DNA of 64,000 nucleotides from Tsukamurella pulmonis (lineage in GTDB: Bacteria; Actinomycetota; Actinomycetes; Mycobacteriales; Mycobacteriaceae): NCBI RefSeq assembly GCF_900103175.1, contig NZ_FNLF01000002.1:1302001-1366000 (forward strand), read 5' to 3'. The notes beneath the pieces were generated by a model that made no database searches, had not been told where the DNA came from, and saw only the letters and a list, made by a program, of their open reading frames with translations. The number at the start of each line of letters is the position of its first letter. Position 1 is the first letter of the stretch. Both the position numbers and the translations under genes were made by a program. Shown here piece by piece: positions 27,780-35,654 of the stretch.

Positions 27780-28190
27780 GTGACGTCCGCCGTTCCCGAC
27801 TCGCTGCTCTCGCGCCTCGTGGGCGTGCGGATGTACGCGGTGACGTTCGTGGTCAACGACTACATCCAGCTGCAGTTCGACGGGGAGCCGAGCGGAGCGG
27901 CAGTGCTGTTCAACGTGGACGTGTGGCCCACGATCGAGTACGGCGGACGTACGTGGCGGGAGCCCGACCCGGGGTACGCAGATGCGATGCGCAGGCTCAC
28001 TCCCGGCGTCGTGCGCTCAGCCGTCGAGCGAGTGGGCGCCGGGATCCGCATCGAATTGGAAACCGGTGCCCTGCATATCGATCCGGCGAAGGATCAGGTG
28101 GGCGTCGAGATCGGATTCCTCAGTGGGTTCCCGGACGGCGCATGGGAGGTCTGGCGGCCGGGCGAAGGCTGCTTCGCCCATCTCGTGTGA
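27780..28190 (+). CDS. Conserved-looking protein of unknown function
   Basis: 136 residues, soluble, no signal peptide. Distinctive stretches are VGVRMYAVTFVVNDYIQLQF, VLFNVDVWPTIEYGGRTWRE and HIDPAKDQVGVEIGFLSGFP. The composition (mixed beta strands, WEVWRPGEGCF end) suggests a small beta-rich globular protein. I do not recognise the family. GTG 27780 is preceded by GAAAGGAA. The frame past its TGA (28188-28190) remains coding-like for another ~110 nt. Confidence 0.6.
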   Translation: MTSAVPDSLLSRLVGVRMYAVTFVVNDYIQLQFDGEPSGAAVLFNVDVWPTIEYGGRTWREPDPGYADAMRRLTPGVVRSAVERVGAGIRIELETGALHIDPAKDQVGVEIGFLSGFPDGAWEVWRPGEGCFAHLV

Positions 28191-28305
28191 CTCGCCGGAG
28201 GTGCCTCGCACCCCGTTCGGCTCCGGGCGGCCCCCGCCTGGAAGGCCCAGGCCGGGATCGGCTTCTCGGTCTCCGACCAGTTCCAGTTCGCCTCGCCCGA
28301 TCTCC
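28191..28305 (+). pseudogene. Probable gene remnant after the unknown gene
   Basis: Between two convergent genes, one frame reads WKAQAGIGFSVSDQFQFASP then DLLIGRA, with strongly G/C-biased third positions and no start codon. It runs on in the same frame as the preceding gene, beyond its TGA. It is probably the leftover of another gene, truncated by the minus-strand SanA/YdcF-like gene. Readthrough of the TGA is a remote alternative; I saw no convincing SECIS. Confidence 0.35.
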
Positions 28306-28914
28306 TCATCGGTCGCGCGTGCCCGGGCCGGGGTCGCGGAGCGCGTCGAGCGCGGCCTTCGGGCGCGACAGTCCGATCTCACGGACCCAGTTGCGGACAG
28401 TGAGATAGACGCCGGCATCCGAGCCGGCTTCGACGCCGACCGCGTCGATGCCCTCGGAACGACACAACGCGACCGCGCGGCGCAGGTGGAAGTCCTGCGT
28501 CACGAGGATCGCTTCGTCGATGCCGAACACCGTCGTGGCGCGGGCGCAGGTGTTGTAGGTCGTGACGCCGAAGCGGTCGTCGGTGATCGTCGCCGGATCC
28601 ACGCCCCGCTCGATCAGATACGCGCGCATCGCCGCGACCTCGTCGCCCTTGGTGGACGCGGCGTGCCCGGAGACCAGGACGCGCTCGGCGCGCTTCTCCC
28701 GCAGCACGGTGAGCGCGGTGTCGAGCCGCTCGCGCAGATATACCGACGGCTCACCGTCGTGCACCCGATCCCCGAGCACGATCACCCACTGCCGAGCGGC
28801 GTCGGGTGCGATGCGGGAGCGACTCTCCCACTGCACCCACGCGCTCGACGCCGCCACGATGATCACGACGACGACAACGGCGATGCCGAAGAGTCGGCGC
28901 AGAACAGTGAACAC
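28306..28914 (-). CDS. SanA/YdcF-like (DUF218) membrane-anchored protein
   Basis: 202 residues. One N-terminal membrane helix (LFGIAVVVVVIIVAASSAWV) leads to a DUF218 domain outside the membrane: QWVIVLGDRVHDGEPSVYLR, VLVSGHAASTKGDEVAAMRA, DDRFGVTTYNTCARATTVFG, ILVTQDFHLRRAVALCRSEG. This family (SanA, ElyC, YdcF) affects envelope integrity in E. coli; the exact reaction is unknown. GTG 28914 lies 7 nt after a TAGGCT -10 box. Confidence 0.85.
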   Translation of the reverse strand: MFTVLRRLFGIAVVVVVIIVAASSAWVQWESRSRIAPDAARQWVIVLGDRVHDGEPSVYLRERLDTALTVLREKRAERVLVSGHAASTKGDEVAAMRAYLIERGVDPATITDDRFGVTTYNTCARATTVFGIDEAILVTQDFHLRRAVALCRSEGIDAVGVEAGSDAGVYLTVRNWVREIGLSRPKAALDALRDPGPGTRDR

Positions 28915-28921
28915 CGGACCG

Positions 28922-28927
28922 AGCCTA
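28922..28927 (-). promoter_or_regulatory. -10 box TAGGCT, probable leaderless promoter
   Basis: Minus-strand TAGGCT, then 7 nt, then GTG 28914 of the SanA/YdcF-like gene. Confidence 0.45.
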
Positions 28928-28947
28928 CTGACTCGTGGGCGGGATGA

Positions 28948-29412
28948 TCAGCGCGGCGTGAGGATGAAGACCTTCGCGCCGCCGTCGAAAGCCCGGCGCA
29001 AGTCGTCGGGATCGGGGGTGCCGTCGGCGGTCACGCCGATTTCGTTGAACGAGGCGAAGTTCTTGTTGTCGGCTGCGATCACGCCGTACAGCTCGACCAC
29101 ACCGGCCTCGTCGGAAACGACCTGGACGTCGGCGGTGCGGCGGCGCCCTGCGAGCTGAACCTCGATCGGTTCGCCGGTGCGAAGGTTCTTGCCCCACGCG
29201 AAGGGGGAACCGACGAGAAGGTGCCCGTCGTGCTTCGTGTAGGCGACGGGCACCTCGAAGACCCTTCCCGATTTCCGCCCCACCACGTACAGCGTGAGCA
29301 GGCGCTCGCCGAGGAACCTCGACGCCACCGGCGCCCGCAGTAGCACGCGTATCACCGCATTCATCATCCCCTGCAGGGGCATGGTGCTGGCTGTTCCCGC
29401 ACGGCGGCTCAT
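28948..29412 (-). CDS. Deazaflavin-dependent nitroreductase family protein
   Basis: 154 residues of the DUF385/Ddn fold. Key parts: LLTLYVVGRKSGRVFEVPVA (the G-R-K-S-G loop that contacts F420 in this family), HLLVGSPFAWGKNLRTGEPI and AGRRRTADVQVV. Members reduce quinones or nitro compounds with coenzyme F420 in actinomycetes. Substrate unknown. The start is ATG 29412, 6 nt after a TACGGT box; a longer frame from 29445 is less likely. Confidence 0.8.
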   Translation of the reverse strand: MSRRAGTASTMPLQGMMNAVIRVLLRAPVASRFLGERLLTLYVVGRKSGRVFEVPVAYTKHDGHLLVGSPFAWGKNLRTGEPIEVQLAGRRRTADVQVVSDEAGVVELYGVIAADNKNFASFNEIGVTADGTPDPDDLRRAFDGGAKVFILTPR

Positions 29413-29418
29413 CCCTCG

Positions 29419-29424
29419 ACCGTA
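29419..29424 (-). promoter_or_regulatory. -10 box TACGGT, probable leaderless promoter
   Basis: Minus-strand TACGGT, 6 nt, then ATG 29412 of the nitroreductase-like gene. Confidence 0.5.
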
Positions 29425-29633
29425 GACCCGCGAGCCGCACACCACCAGAGCGCTGACGTCCGTGAGAACCGCAGAATCCGGGCACCCGAGGCCGTATTCG
29501 GCTTCGAGTGCTCGCAGGATGCGAAATCCATGGAATCGATCGGCGAGCGATGTCGAAAAAAGTGTCAGGGGTTCGTCGTACAGATGACGGCGACGAACGC
29601 CGGTCGTCCGAAAACGACTATGAGGAAGCGACC

Positions 29634-31115
29634 ATGGCCCCGCACACTGAACAGATGGACCACTCGACCACCGACCTGACGAAGCCCGCCGCCGAGCGGA
29701 CCGCCACGGCCGGGCGCACGCCGTTGGTGATCAAACTACTGGTCGCGGCGACGTTCGTCGTGATCCTCAACGAGACGATCATGATCAACGCGATCCCGCG
29801 CCTCATGACCGACTTCCACGTCGACGCCCGCGCGGCGCAGTGGCTCTCCACCGTCTTCATGCTCACCATGGCCGCGGTGATCCCGGTGACGGGCTGGTTC
29901 CTGCAGCGCGTGAGCACCCGCACCGCGTACGCGGTGGCGATGGCGACGTTCAGCGTCGGCACCGCCCTTGCCGCAGCCGCTCCGACGTTCGAGGTGCTGC
30001 TGGCGGCCCGGGTGGTCCAGGCCGGCGGTACCGCGGTGATGATGCCGCTGCTGATGACCACGCTGATGACCGTCGTCCCGGAGAGCGACCGCGGCCGCGT
30101 GATGGGGCAGGTCACCCTCGCCATGTCGTGCGCACCCGCCCTCGGGCCGGCGGTGTCGGGCGTGATCCTGCACCTCGGCTCGTGGCGGCTGATCTTCGTC
30201 TTCGTCCTCCCGATCGCGGTGCTGGTGGGCATCGCCGGTCTGCGGCAGTTGGAGAACGTCGGCGAGACCGAGAACACGCCCGTCAGCTGGGTCAGCGTCG
30301 CGCTCGCCGCGGGCGGCTTCGGCAGCCTCGTCTACGGCTTGAGCGAGATCGGTACCGGCGAGTGGACCGGACCCGTCCTCACCGTGCTCGCCGGCGTGCT
30401 GCTCATCGCCGCCTTCGCGGCCTACCAGGTGCGCCTGCAGGGGCGGGAGATGCCGCTGCTCGACCTGCGCGCGCTCCGCCACCGCACCTTCACGGTCTCA
30501 CTGCTGCTGATGACCGCGGGCTTCATGGCCTTCCTCGGCTCGATGATCCTGCTTCCCCTCTACCTGCAGGAACTGCGCGGACTCTCCGAGCTGCAAACCG
30601 GTCTGCTCGTGATGCCGGGCGGCCTCGCGATGGGCCTGCTCGGCCCGCAGGTCGGCAAGCTCTACGACCGAGTGGGCGCCCGTCCCGTGGTGATCCCCGG
30701 CGCGATCGGCATGGTGCTCGCGCTGGCCGCGCTCGGCCGCATCGGAGCCACCACGCCCTACGCCGTCGTCGTCGCGCTGCACATCGCGCTGATGGTCTCC
30801 CTCGCCGCGGTGTTCACCCCGGTCTTCACGGTCGGCCTCGGTGACCTGCCGGAGCACCTGTACTCGCACGGTTCCTCGCTGCTCGGCACGCTGCAGCAGG
30901 TCGCGGGCGCGATCGGGACCGCCGCACTCATCGTGGTCATGTCCAACCGCACCACGCAGCTGACGGAGGCGGGCGCGCCGCAGCCGGAGGCGTACGTCGG
31001 TGGCCTCGAATGGGCCTTCACCGCGGCCGCGCTGATGGGCGCCGTGGTCGTCATCGCGTCCTTGTTCCTGCCCGCCAAGGCCGACGGTGCCGCCCCGTCG
31101 ACTCCCGTGCACTGA
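29634..31115 (+). CDS. DHA2-family MFS multidrug efflux transporter
   Basis: 493 residues with 14 expected membrane helices. Family marks: NETIMINAIPRLMTDFHVDA (motif D1-like at helix 1), WLSTVFMLTMAAVIPVTGWF, LLAARVVQAGGTAVMMPLLM, and the antiporter motif C ALGPAVSGVILHLGSWRLIF. It probably exports drugs in exchange for protons. ATG 29634 is chosen because GAGGAA lies 8 nt upstream; upstream in-frame ATGs would add a poor hydrophilic segment. No adjacent regulator. Confidence 0.9.
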   Translation: MAPHTEQMDHSTTDLTKPAAERTATAGRTPLVIKLLVAATFVVILNETIMINAIPRLMTDFHVDARAAQWLSTVFMLTMAAVIPVTGWFLQRVSTRTAYAVAMATFSVGTALAAAAPTFEVLLAARVVQAGGTAVMMPLLMTTLMTVVPESDRGRVMGQVTLAMSCAPALGPAVSGVILHLGSWRLIFVFVLPIAVLVGIAGLRQLENVGETENTPVSWVSVALAAGGFGSLVYGLSEIGTGEWTGPVLTVLAGVLLIAAFAAYQVRLQGREMPLLDLRALRHRTFTVSLLLMTAGFMAFLGSMILLPLYLQELRGLSELQTGLLVMPGGLAMGLLGPQVGKLYDRVGARPVVIPGAIGMVLALAALGRIGATTPYAVVVALHIALMVSLAAVFTPVFTVGLGDLPEHLYSHGSSLLGTLQQVAGAIGTAALIVVMSNRTTQLTEAGAPQPEAYVGGLEWAFTAAALMGAVVVIASLFLPAKADGAAPSTPVH

Positions 31116-31125
31116 GGACGGGGAC

Positions 31126-31467
31126 ATGGACCTGTTCGCACGCCTCGCCGTGACCGACCTGCCGCGGGCGATCGCCTGGGGCGACATACTCTTCGGCGAT
31201 GTGAAGGCGTTCGCGCCCAACGACGTCGAGCACGTATGGACGCTGGGGGAGCACGTGCACGTCTACGCCGAGCTGCTGCCGCAGCACGCCGGTCACTCCT
31301 CGGTGACGCTGTTCCTCGACGACTACTCGGCCTTCCTCACTGCTGCGGGGGAGCGCGGGCTGCGACCCGATTCCGAGGAGGTCTACGACAACGGCGTCCG
31401 CAAGGCGATCTTCCGCGATCCCGACGGCAACGAGGTCGGCATCGGCGGCGCACCCTCGTCGGCCTGA
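31126..31467 (+). CDS. VOC (glyoxalase/bleomycin resistance-type) protein
   Basis: 113 residues with the betaalphabetabetabeta pattern: FARLAVTDLPRAIAWGDILF, HVHVYAELLPQHAGHSSVTL, and the C-terminal KAIFRDPDGNEVGIG strand. Metal-binding residues are hard to assign, so the activity is open. ATG 31126 is 10 nt after the MFS stop codon, so it may be co-transcribed with the transporter. Confidence 0.8.
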   Translation: MDLFARLAVTDLPRAIAWGDILFGDVKAFAPNDVEHVWTLGEHVHVYAELLPQHAGHSSVTLFLDDYSAFLTAAGERGLRPDSEEVYDNGVRKAIFRDPDGNEVGIGGAPSSA

Positions 31468-31499
31468 CGACGCGGGCCGGATCGGGGACGATGAGAGGC

Positions 31500-31934
31500 A
31501 TGGCACTGCACGTACGAACCACGTTGGAGCCGGTGGGTCCGGCCACGGCCATCGAGTTGACCGATGCCCAGGTCGAGGAGCTCGGCGGTGGGAAGCGCGC
31601 AGCCGTGCGCGTCACCATCGGCGATCGCACTGCGCGACTTCGGCTGGCGGGCATGGGCGGGGGCAACCTGATCGGCCTGTCCAAGGCCGCTCGCAAGGAC
31701 CTCGGAGTCGAGATCGGCGACACCGTCGAGGCGCTCGTCGAGCTCGATGAGGCCGAGCGCACCGTCGAGCTGCCCGGCGCTCTCGCCGCTGCGCTGGAGA
31801 CGGCGGGCCTGCGCTCCGCGTTCGACGCGCTCAGCTACACGCGTCGCAAGGAGGCGGCGCGCGGCGTCGCGGAGGCCAAACGCGAGGAGACGCGCGAGCG
31901 GCGGATCGACGCGGTGATCGACGGGCTCCGGTAG
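31500..31934 (+). CDS. YdeI/OmpD-associated (DUF1905) family protein
   Basis: 144 residues. N-terminal DUF1905-like part: ATAIELTDAQVEELGGGKRA, VRVTIGDRTARLRLAGMGGG, GLSKAARKDLGVEIGDTVEA. The C-terminal helix LSYTRRKEAARGVAEAKREE resembles the bacteriocin-protection YdeI motif. Function not known biochemically. ATG 31500 is assumed; an in-frame ATG at 31491 would add three residues. Confidence 0.75.
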   Translation: MALHVRTTLEPVGPATAIELTDAQVEELGGGKRAAVRVTIGDRTARLRLAGMGGGNLIGLSKAARKDLGVEIGDTVEALVELDEAERTVELPGALAAALETAGLRSAFDALSYTRRKEAARGVAEAKREETRERRIDAVIDGLR

Positions 31935-31995
31935 GGCGCCCAGGCCCCGCCGACGTAGCATCGCCGCACACGCACCCGATCGTCAGGAGAATACG

Positions 31996-32994
31996 ATGAC
32001 CCAGTACCGGGCACTGATCGCCGAACTCGCCGACGAGGCCGTGACCTCGCGCGTCGAGACCCGCGATCCCGTCGCGCTGGAGCCCGGGCACCTGCGCGTG
32101 GCCGTCGAATTCTCCGGTGTGAATTTCAAGGACGCGCTGGCCCTCACCCCCGGCGGCGGCGTGGTGCGCCAGTACCCGATCGTCCCCGGCATCGACATCG
32201 CCGGCACCGTCGTCGAAACGACCTCGGACGAGTTCGCCGTGGGCGACCGGGTCGTCGCGCACGGCTACGAGATCGGCACCGCCCGCGACGGCGGCTACGC
32301 CGAACAGGCCGTCGTCCCGGCCGACTGGGCCGTCCGGCTGAGCACGCTGAGCACCCGCGAGGCCGCCGCGATCGGTACCGCCGGCTTCACCGCGGCGATG
32401 AGCGTCGCCGCCGTCGTCGACGCGGGTATCGTCCCCTCCGACGGGCCCGTCGTGGTCACGGGCGCGACCGGCGGAGTCGGCTCCACCAGCATCGATCTCC
32501 TCTCCGGCCTGGGCTACGACGTGGTCGCCTCGTCGGGCAAGCCCGCCGCCGCCGACCGTCTTCGCGAGCTCGGCGCCGCCGAGGTGATCGGGCGGCTCCC
32601 GCTCGACCCCGACGCCAAGCCCCGTCCCCTCGGGAAGAGCCGGTGGGCCGCCGCGGTCGACTGCGTGGGCGGCAAGGCCCTCGCCGACGTGATCAGCACC
32701 CTGCAGTACGGCGGCACCGTCGCCGCGAGCGGCCTGACCGGGGGTGCCGGACTGCAGACCACGGTCCTGCCGTTCATCCTGCGCGGCGTGACCCTCGCGG
32801 GCATCGACTCGGTGCTCATGCCGATCGCGCAGCGGCGCGCCCTGTGGCAGCGCATCGAATCCGGCTTGCGCCCCCAGCGCCTCGACCTGGTCGCCAACGA
32901 CATCGGGATCGACGGCATCGGTGCCGTCGTCGACGCACTGCGTGCAGGTGAGTACACCGGCCGCGCCGTCGTGGACCTGCATCGCGGCTGGTGA
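31996..32994 (+). CDS. YhdH/YhfP-type zinc-independent quinone or acrylyl-CoA reductase
   Basis: 332 residues of the medium-chain dehydrogenase/reductase superfamily, AcuI branch. Evidence: EFSGVNFKDALALTPGGGVV, YPIVPGIDIAGTVV, the nucleotide-binding GATGGVGSTSIDLLSGLGYD with SSGKPAAADRLRELGA, and SGLTGGAGLQTTVLPFILRG near the end. Catalytic zinc ligands are absent. It reduces a C=C bond with NADPH; acrylyl-CoA is the best-known substrate. ATG 31996 follows AGGAGAATACG. Confidence 0.88.
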   Translation: MTQYRALIAELADEAVTSRVETRDPVALEPGHLRVAVEFSGVNFKDALALTPGGGVVRQYPIVPGIDIAGTVVETTSDEFAVGDRVVAHGYEIGTARDGGYAEQAVVPADWAVRLSTLSTREAAAIGTAGFTAAMSVAAVVDAGIVPSDGPVVVTGATGGVGSTSIDLLSGLGYDVVASSGKPAAADRLRELGAAEVIGRLPLDPDAKPRPLGKSRWAAAVDCVGGKALADVISTLQYGGTVAASGLTGGAGLQTTVLPFILRGVTLAGIDSVLMPIAQRRALWQRIESGLRPQRLDLVANDIGIDGIGAVVDALRAGEYTGRAVVDLHRGW

Positions 32995-33003
32995 CCGCCG
33001 CGC

Positions 33004-33813
33004 TCACGCCGCGTCGATGATCTCCCGCATCGCCGCGACGGTGAGCGCTCGCCACTGATCCGGCGGCGGGGCCGTGGGCGTCGCCGCCCCGGCGACGTGC
33101 GCGAGCGCGACCCCGAGGATCGGCGCGTGCTCGGGGAAGCTCTGCCGGGCCCGGCGCGCACCGTCGGCCTTACTGACGACGGTGCCGGTCGTGGTCGTGA
33201 CGTGCATCCGCGCCGGGCCGGTCAGGCACCAGGCCACTCGGCTTTGCGTCAGTGGCCGCCGACCGCGCGCCGTCCGGTCCGCCAGCGGTAGCCAGTAGTC
33301 GCGCAGATTCCCGCGGGTCCAGTCGACCAACCGTGCGGGCTCGGGATCGAGGTTCCACTGTTCGAGCGCCGGGCCGCGCACCGTGACGCCACCGGCGGCG
33401 AGCTCGGACCACACCGCGGGGTTGACGTCGAAAGCGCCACGGGCGTCGAAGATCTCGCCGACGTGCGAGGCGATCGGCTGGATCGTCGTCACCGGATCGG
33501 GCACCTCCGAGGTCCAGACGAAGGACGTGTTGATGGTGGCGCTGAACCCGAGGCCGCGCGCGACCCGGCCGGCCACGCGCGGGACCTGCGACAGGTGCAG
33601 CAGCCGCAGCCGGCGGATCAGGTCGGAACGGCCGCGCCACGCGTCGTCGACCGCGGCGATCAGGTCGATGTCGCTCGCACCCGGGCGGTACGCGCCGAGC
33701 GCGACGGAGCCGCCGAGCGCGGCGGCGGTCACCGCGCCGGGGACGAGGCGGTCGGCGGTGGCGAGGTACCGGCGCACGGCGTCGTCGATCTCGGGATGCA
33801 CGTTCAGGACCAC
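33004..33813 (-). CDS. Aminoglycoside nucleotidyltransferase-like protein
   Basis: 269 residues. The nucleotidyltransferase signature GGSVALGAYRPGASDIDLIA (residues ~34-53) provides the G-S...D-x-D site. The C-terminal part (PLTQSRVAWCLTGPARMHVT, GAATPTAPPPDQWRALTVAA) resembles the DUF4111 domain of ANT(3'')/AadA enzymes. It may adenylylate an aminoglycoside or a natural metabolite; resistance is not proven. GTG 33813 lies 5 nt after a TACCGT box. Convergent with the YhdH-like gene. Confidence 0.75.
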   Translation of the reverse strand: MVLNVHPEIDDAVRRYLATADRLVPGAVTAAALGGSVALGAYRPGASDIDLIAAVDDAWRGRSDLIRRLRLLHLSQVPRVAGRVARGLGFSATINTSFVWTSEVPDPVTTIQPIASHVGEIFDARGAFDVNPAVWSELAAGGVTVRGPALEQWNLDPEPARLVDWTRGNLRDYWLPLADRTARGRRPLTQSRVAWCLTGPARMHVTTTTGTVVSKADGARRARQSFPEHAPILGVALAHVAGAATPTAPPPDQWRALTVAAMREIIDAA

Positions 33814-33818
33814 ACTGC

Positions 33819-33824
33819 ACGGTA
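33819..33824 (-). promoter_or_regulatory. -10 box TACCGT, possible leaderless promoter
   Basis: Minus-strand TACCGT, 5 nt, then GTG 33813. Confidence 0.35.
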
Positions 33825-33893
33825 CGTCGCGGACCGCTGGGGCGACGGGGCGCGAAGGCAGGAATCAGGTCGTGAACCGACCGCAGTGCCGAC

Positions 33894-33899
33894 TACGGT
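33894..33899 (+). promoter_or_regulatory. -10 box TACGGT, probable leaderless promoter
   Basis: TACGGT, 7 nt, then ATG 33907 of the VOC protein. Confidence 0.5.
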
Positions 33900-33906
33900 T
33901 GCCCCC

Positions 33907-34338
33907 ATGACCGTCAGGCAGATCCAGATCACCTTCGATTGTGCGGACCCGAAGCGCGTCGCGCTGTTCTGGTGCGAGGCGCTCGGCTACGTCGTGCCGC
34001 CGCCCCCGCCGGGATTCGCCGATTGGGACGCCTTCGAGGCGTCGCTGCCGCCCGAGGCGCACGGATCGGCGTTCGCGTGCGTCGACCCGAACGGCGTCGG
34101 CCCGCGACTGTTCTTCCAACGCGTCCCGGAGGGCAAGACCGTCAAGAACCGTGTGCACCTGGATGTGCGCGCCGGCACCGGCATGGTGGGCGCCGAGCGC
34201 CTGGCGGCGCTGGAGGCCGAGGGCGCCCGACTGGAGAAGCTCGGCGCGACCCGCCTCTACCTGCAGGAGGCGGACGGTGTGAACGAGTCCTGCCTCACCA
34301 TGGCCGACGTCGAGGGAAACGAGTTCTGCCTCGACTGA
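33907..34338 (+). CDS. VOC family protein (glyoxalase-like domain)
   Basis: 143 residues. The start QIQITFDCADPKRVALFWCE with ALGYVVPPPPPG and the end TMADVEGNEFCLD are typical of the actinomycete glyoxalase-like VOC group; FFQRVPEGKTVKNRVHLDVR forms the middle strands. Substrate unknown. The start is supported by the leaderless -10 box. Convergent, 6 nt apart, with the DUF3060 gene. Confidence 0.85.
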   Translation: MTVRQIQITFDCADPKRVALFWCEALGYVVPPPPPGFADWDAFEASLPPEAHGSAFACVDPNGVGPRLFFQRVPEGKTVKNRVHLDVRAGTGMVGAERLAALEAEGARLEKLGATRLYLQEADGVNESCLTMADVEGNEFCLD

Positions 34339-34344
34339 TCTCCG

Positions 34345-34692
34345 TCAGCACTTGACGGTGTTTCCGAAGCCCCTGTCGCTGACCGTGGTGCCGGTGGTCC
34401 ACTCGCACTTGACCACGTTGTCGCGGCCGGTCACCACGAGGGTCTTCAGGGGGCTGGTCACGGTGATCACGTTGTCGTTGCCGGTGACCATGAGCAGGTC
34501 GCAGTGGGCGACGATCGACAGGGTGTTGCGGTCGCCCTTGACGTTCACACCGTCAGACATGCAGTGGACGGTCTGCGTCATGCCGCTGCCGAAGACGTCC
34601 CCCGGCGCGGCGGAGGCGGCGCCGACGGGCGCGAGCACGGCGGCGAGGCCGACGGTGGCGGCGGTGGCGAGGATGCGGCGCGACGAGGACAT
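34345..34692 (-). CDS. Secreted DUF3060 protein
   Basis: 115 residues. A Sec signal peptide (RRILATAATVGLAAVLAPVG with AAASAA-type cleavage at about residue 29) precedes a DUF3060 domain of short repeats that resemble a right-handed beta-helix: VKGDRNTLSIVAHC, VTGNDNVITVTS, VTGRDNVVKCEW, GFGNTVKC. Cysteines are spread over the repeats and may form disulfides. Exported; role unknown. GGAGCAG precedes the ATG. Confidence 0.85.
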   Translation of the reverse strand: MSSSRRILATAATVGLAAVLAPVGAASAAPGDVFGSGMTQTVHCMSDGVNVKGDRNTLSIVAHCDLLMVTGNDNVITVTSPLKTLVVTGRDNVVKCEWTTGTTVSDRGFGNTVKC

Positions 34693-34830
34693 GTCTGCTC
34701 CTGGATCAAAGGTGTGGTGACCGAAATGTACCCGATGTCCGGGATGATCTCGCCGTCGGGACAGTGGCCGAACACGCGCGCGACGTGGACACTGGAACCA
34801 GGTGGGTCCCTACGGCTCGAGGAGTCAGTG

Positions 34831-35178
34831 ATGGCAGGTAATGAGAACCCGTTCGGTTTCGGCCCGGGGGAGTTCGACGACCTGGCCCGCGAAGCGCGGG
34901 ACATGATCGGCCGGTTGGTCGGTGGTACTGCGGGGCGCGACGCCTTCTCGGGGCTGTTCGACGATGCCCGGCGGCCCAAGCGCCAGCCGGAGACGGCGGG
35001 GGAGAGCGGCGACGGCGTGTGGGCCGTGATCGCCACCGCCGAGGACGGCAGCGCCCGGGTCGAGCAGGTCTACGCCACCGAGATAGACGCGCTGCGCGCC
35101 AACCAGCACAACACCGACGTGACCCGGAAGGTCCGCTTCCTGCCCTACGGCATCGCGGTCAGTGCCTTGGACGACTGA
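34831..35178 (+). CDS. Small cytoplasmic protein of unknown function
   Basis: 115 residues. Two parts: an N-terminal helical stretch (FGFGPGEFDDLAREARDMIG) and a C-terminal beta strand region (DGVWAVIATAEDGSARVEQV, then LRANQHNTDVTRKVRFLPYG). The latter end, KVRFLPYGIAVS, looks conserved, but I do not recognise the family. ATG 34831 is preceded by GAGGAG with 7-nt spacing. Convergent, 4 nt from the DUF454 gene. Confidence 0.65.
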   Translation: MAGNENPFGFGPGEFDDLAREARDMIGRLVGGTAGRDAFSGLFDDARRPKRQPETAGESGDGVWAVIATAEDGSARVEQVYATEIDALRANQHNTDVTRKVRFLPYGIAVSALDD

Positions 35179-35182
35179 GCGG

Positions 35183-35626
35183 TCAGTCCTCGCGCCCGGC
35201 CGACGGCTGCGGCGAGGCGACGGCACCGTCGCCCGGTGCCGCGTCGGGGTCGTCCGACGGCTCGGGCCGTGACCACAGCCAGATCGCGACGATCGCCATG
35301 ATCGTTGTTCCGATCGCGGCGATCCACCACTTCGGTGTCGCCAGGAGGAGGATCACGGCGCACACGGCCATACTGCCGATGGCCATGTACTTGGCCTTGC
35401 GGCTGACCGCGCCCGTGCGCTGCCAGTCGAGGATCATGGGCCCGAAGATCCGGTGCTCGAGCAGCTTGCGGTGCAGGGTGTCAGATCCGCGCGCCGCGCA
35501 GTACGCCGCGATCAGGATGAACACGGTTGTGGGCATCAGAGGGACGATGACGCCGATGATGCCGAGGCCGAGAGCGATGTAGGCGAAGAGCCACCACATC
35601 CACTTCAGTCGGGGTCGTTCGGCCAT
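35183..35626 (-). CDS. DUF454 (YbaN-like) inner membrane protein
   Basis: 147 residues with three membrane helices. Family sequence: FAYIALGLGIIGVIVPLMPT, TVFILIAAYCAARGSDTLHR and HRIFGPMILDWQRTGAVSRK AKYMAI region. Function unknown. A hydrophilic tail rich in Pro, Asp and Ala follows the last helix. ATG 35626 lies 6 nt after a TACACT box. Confidence 0.88.
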   Translation of the reverse strand: MAERPRLKWMWWLFAYIALGLGIIGVIVPLMPTTVFILIAAYCAARGSDTLHRKLLEHRIFGPMILDWQRTGAVSRKAKYMAIGSMAVCAVILLLATPKWWIAAIGTTIMAIVAIWLWSRPEPSDDPDAAPGDGAVASPQPSAGRED

Positions 35627-35632
35627 ACCACC

Positions 35633-35638
35633 AGTGTA
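35633..35638 (-). promoter_or_regulatory. -10 box TACACT, probable leaderless promoter
   Basis: Minus-strand TACACT, 6 nt, then ATG 35626 of the DUF454 gene. Confidence 0.45.
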
Positions 35639-35654
35639 GAGATCGCGCGCGGGT

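Noticed and set aside
33004-33813. Clear aminoglycoside resistance gene
   Set aside because: The nucleotidyltransferase site is present, but the protein is not close enough to known AadA enzymes by eye to claim resistance.
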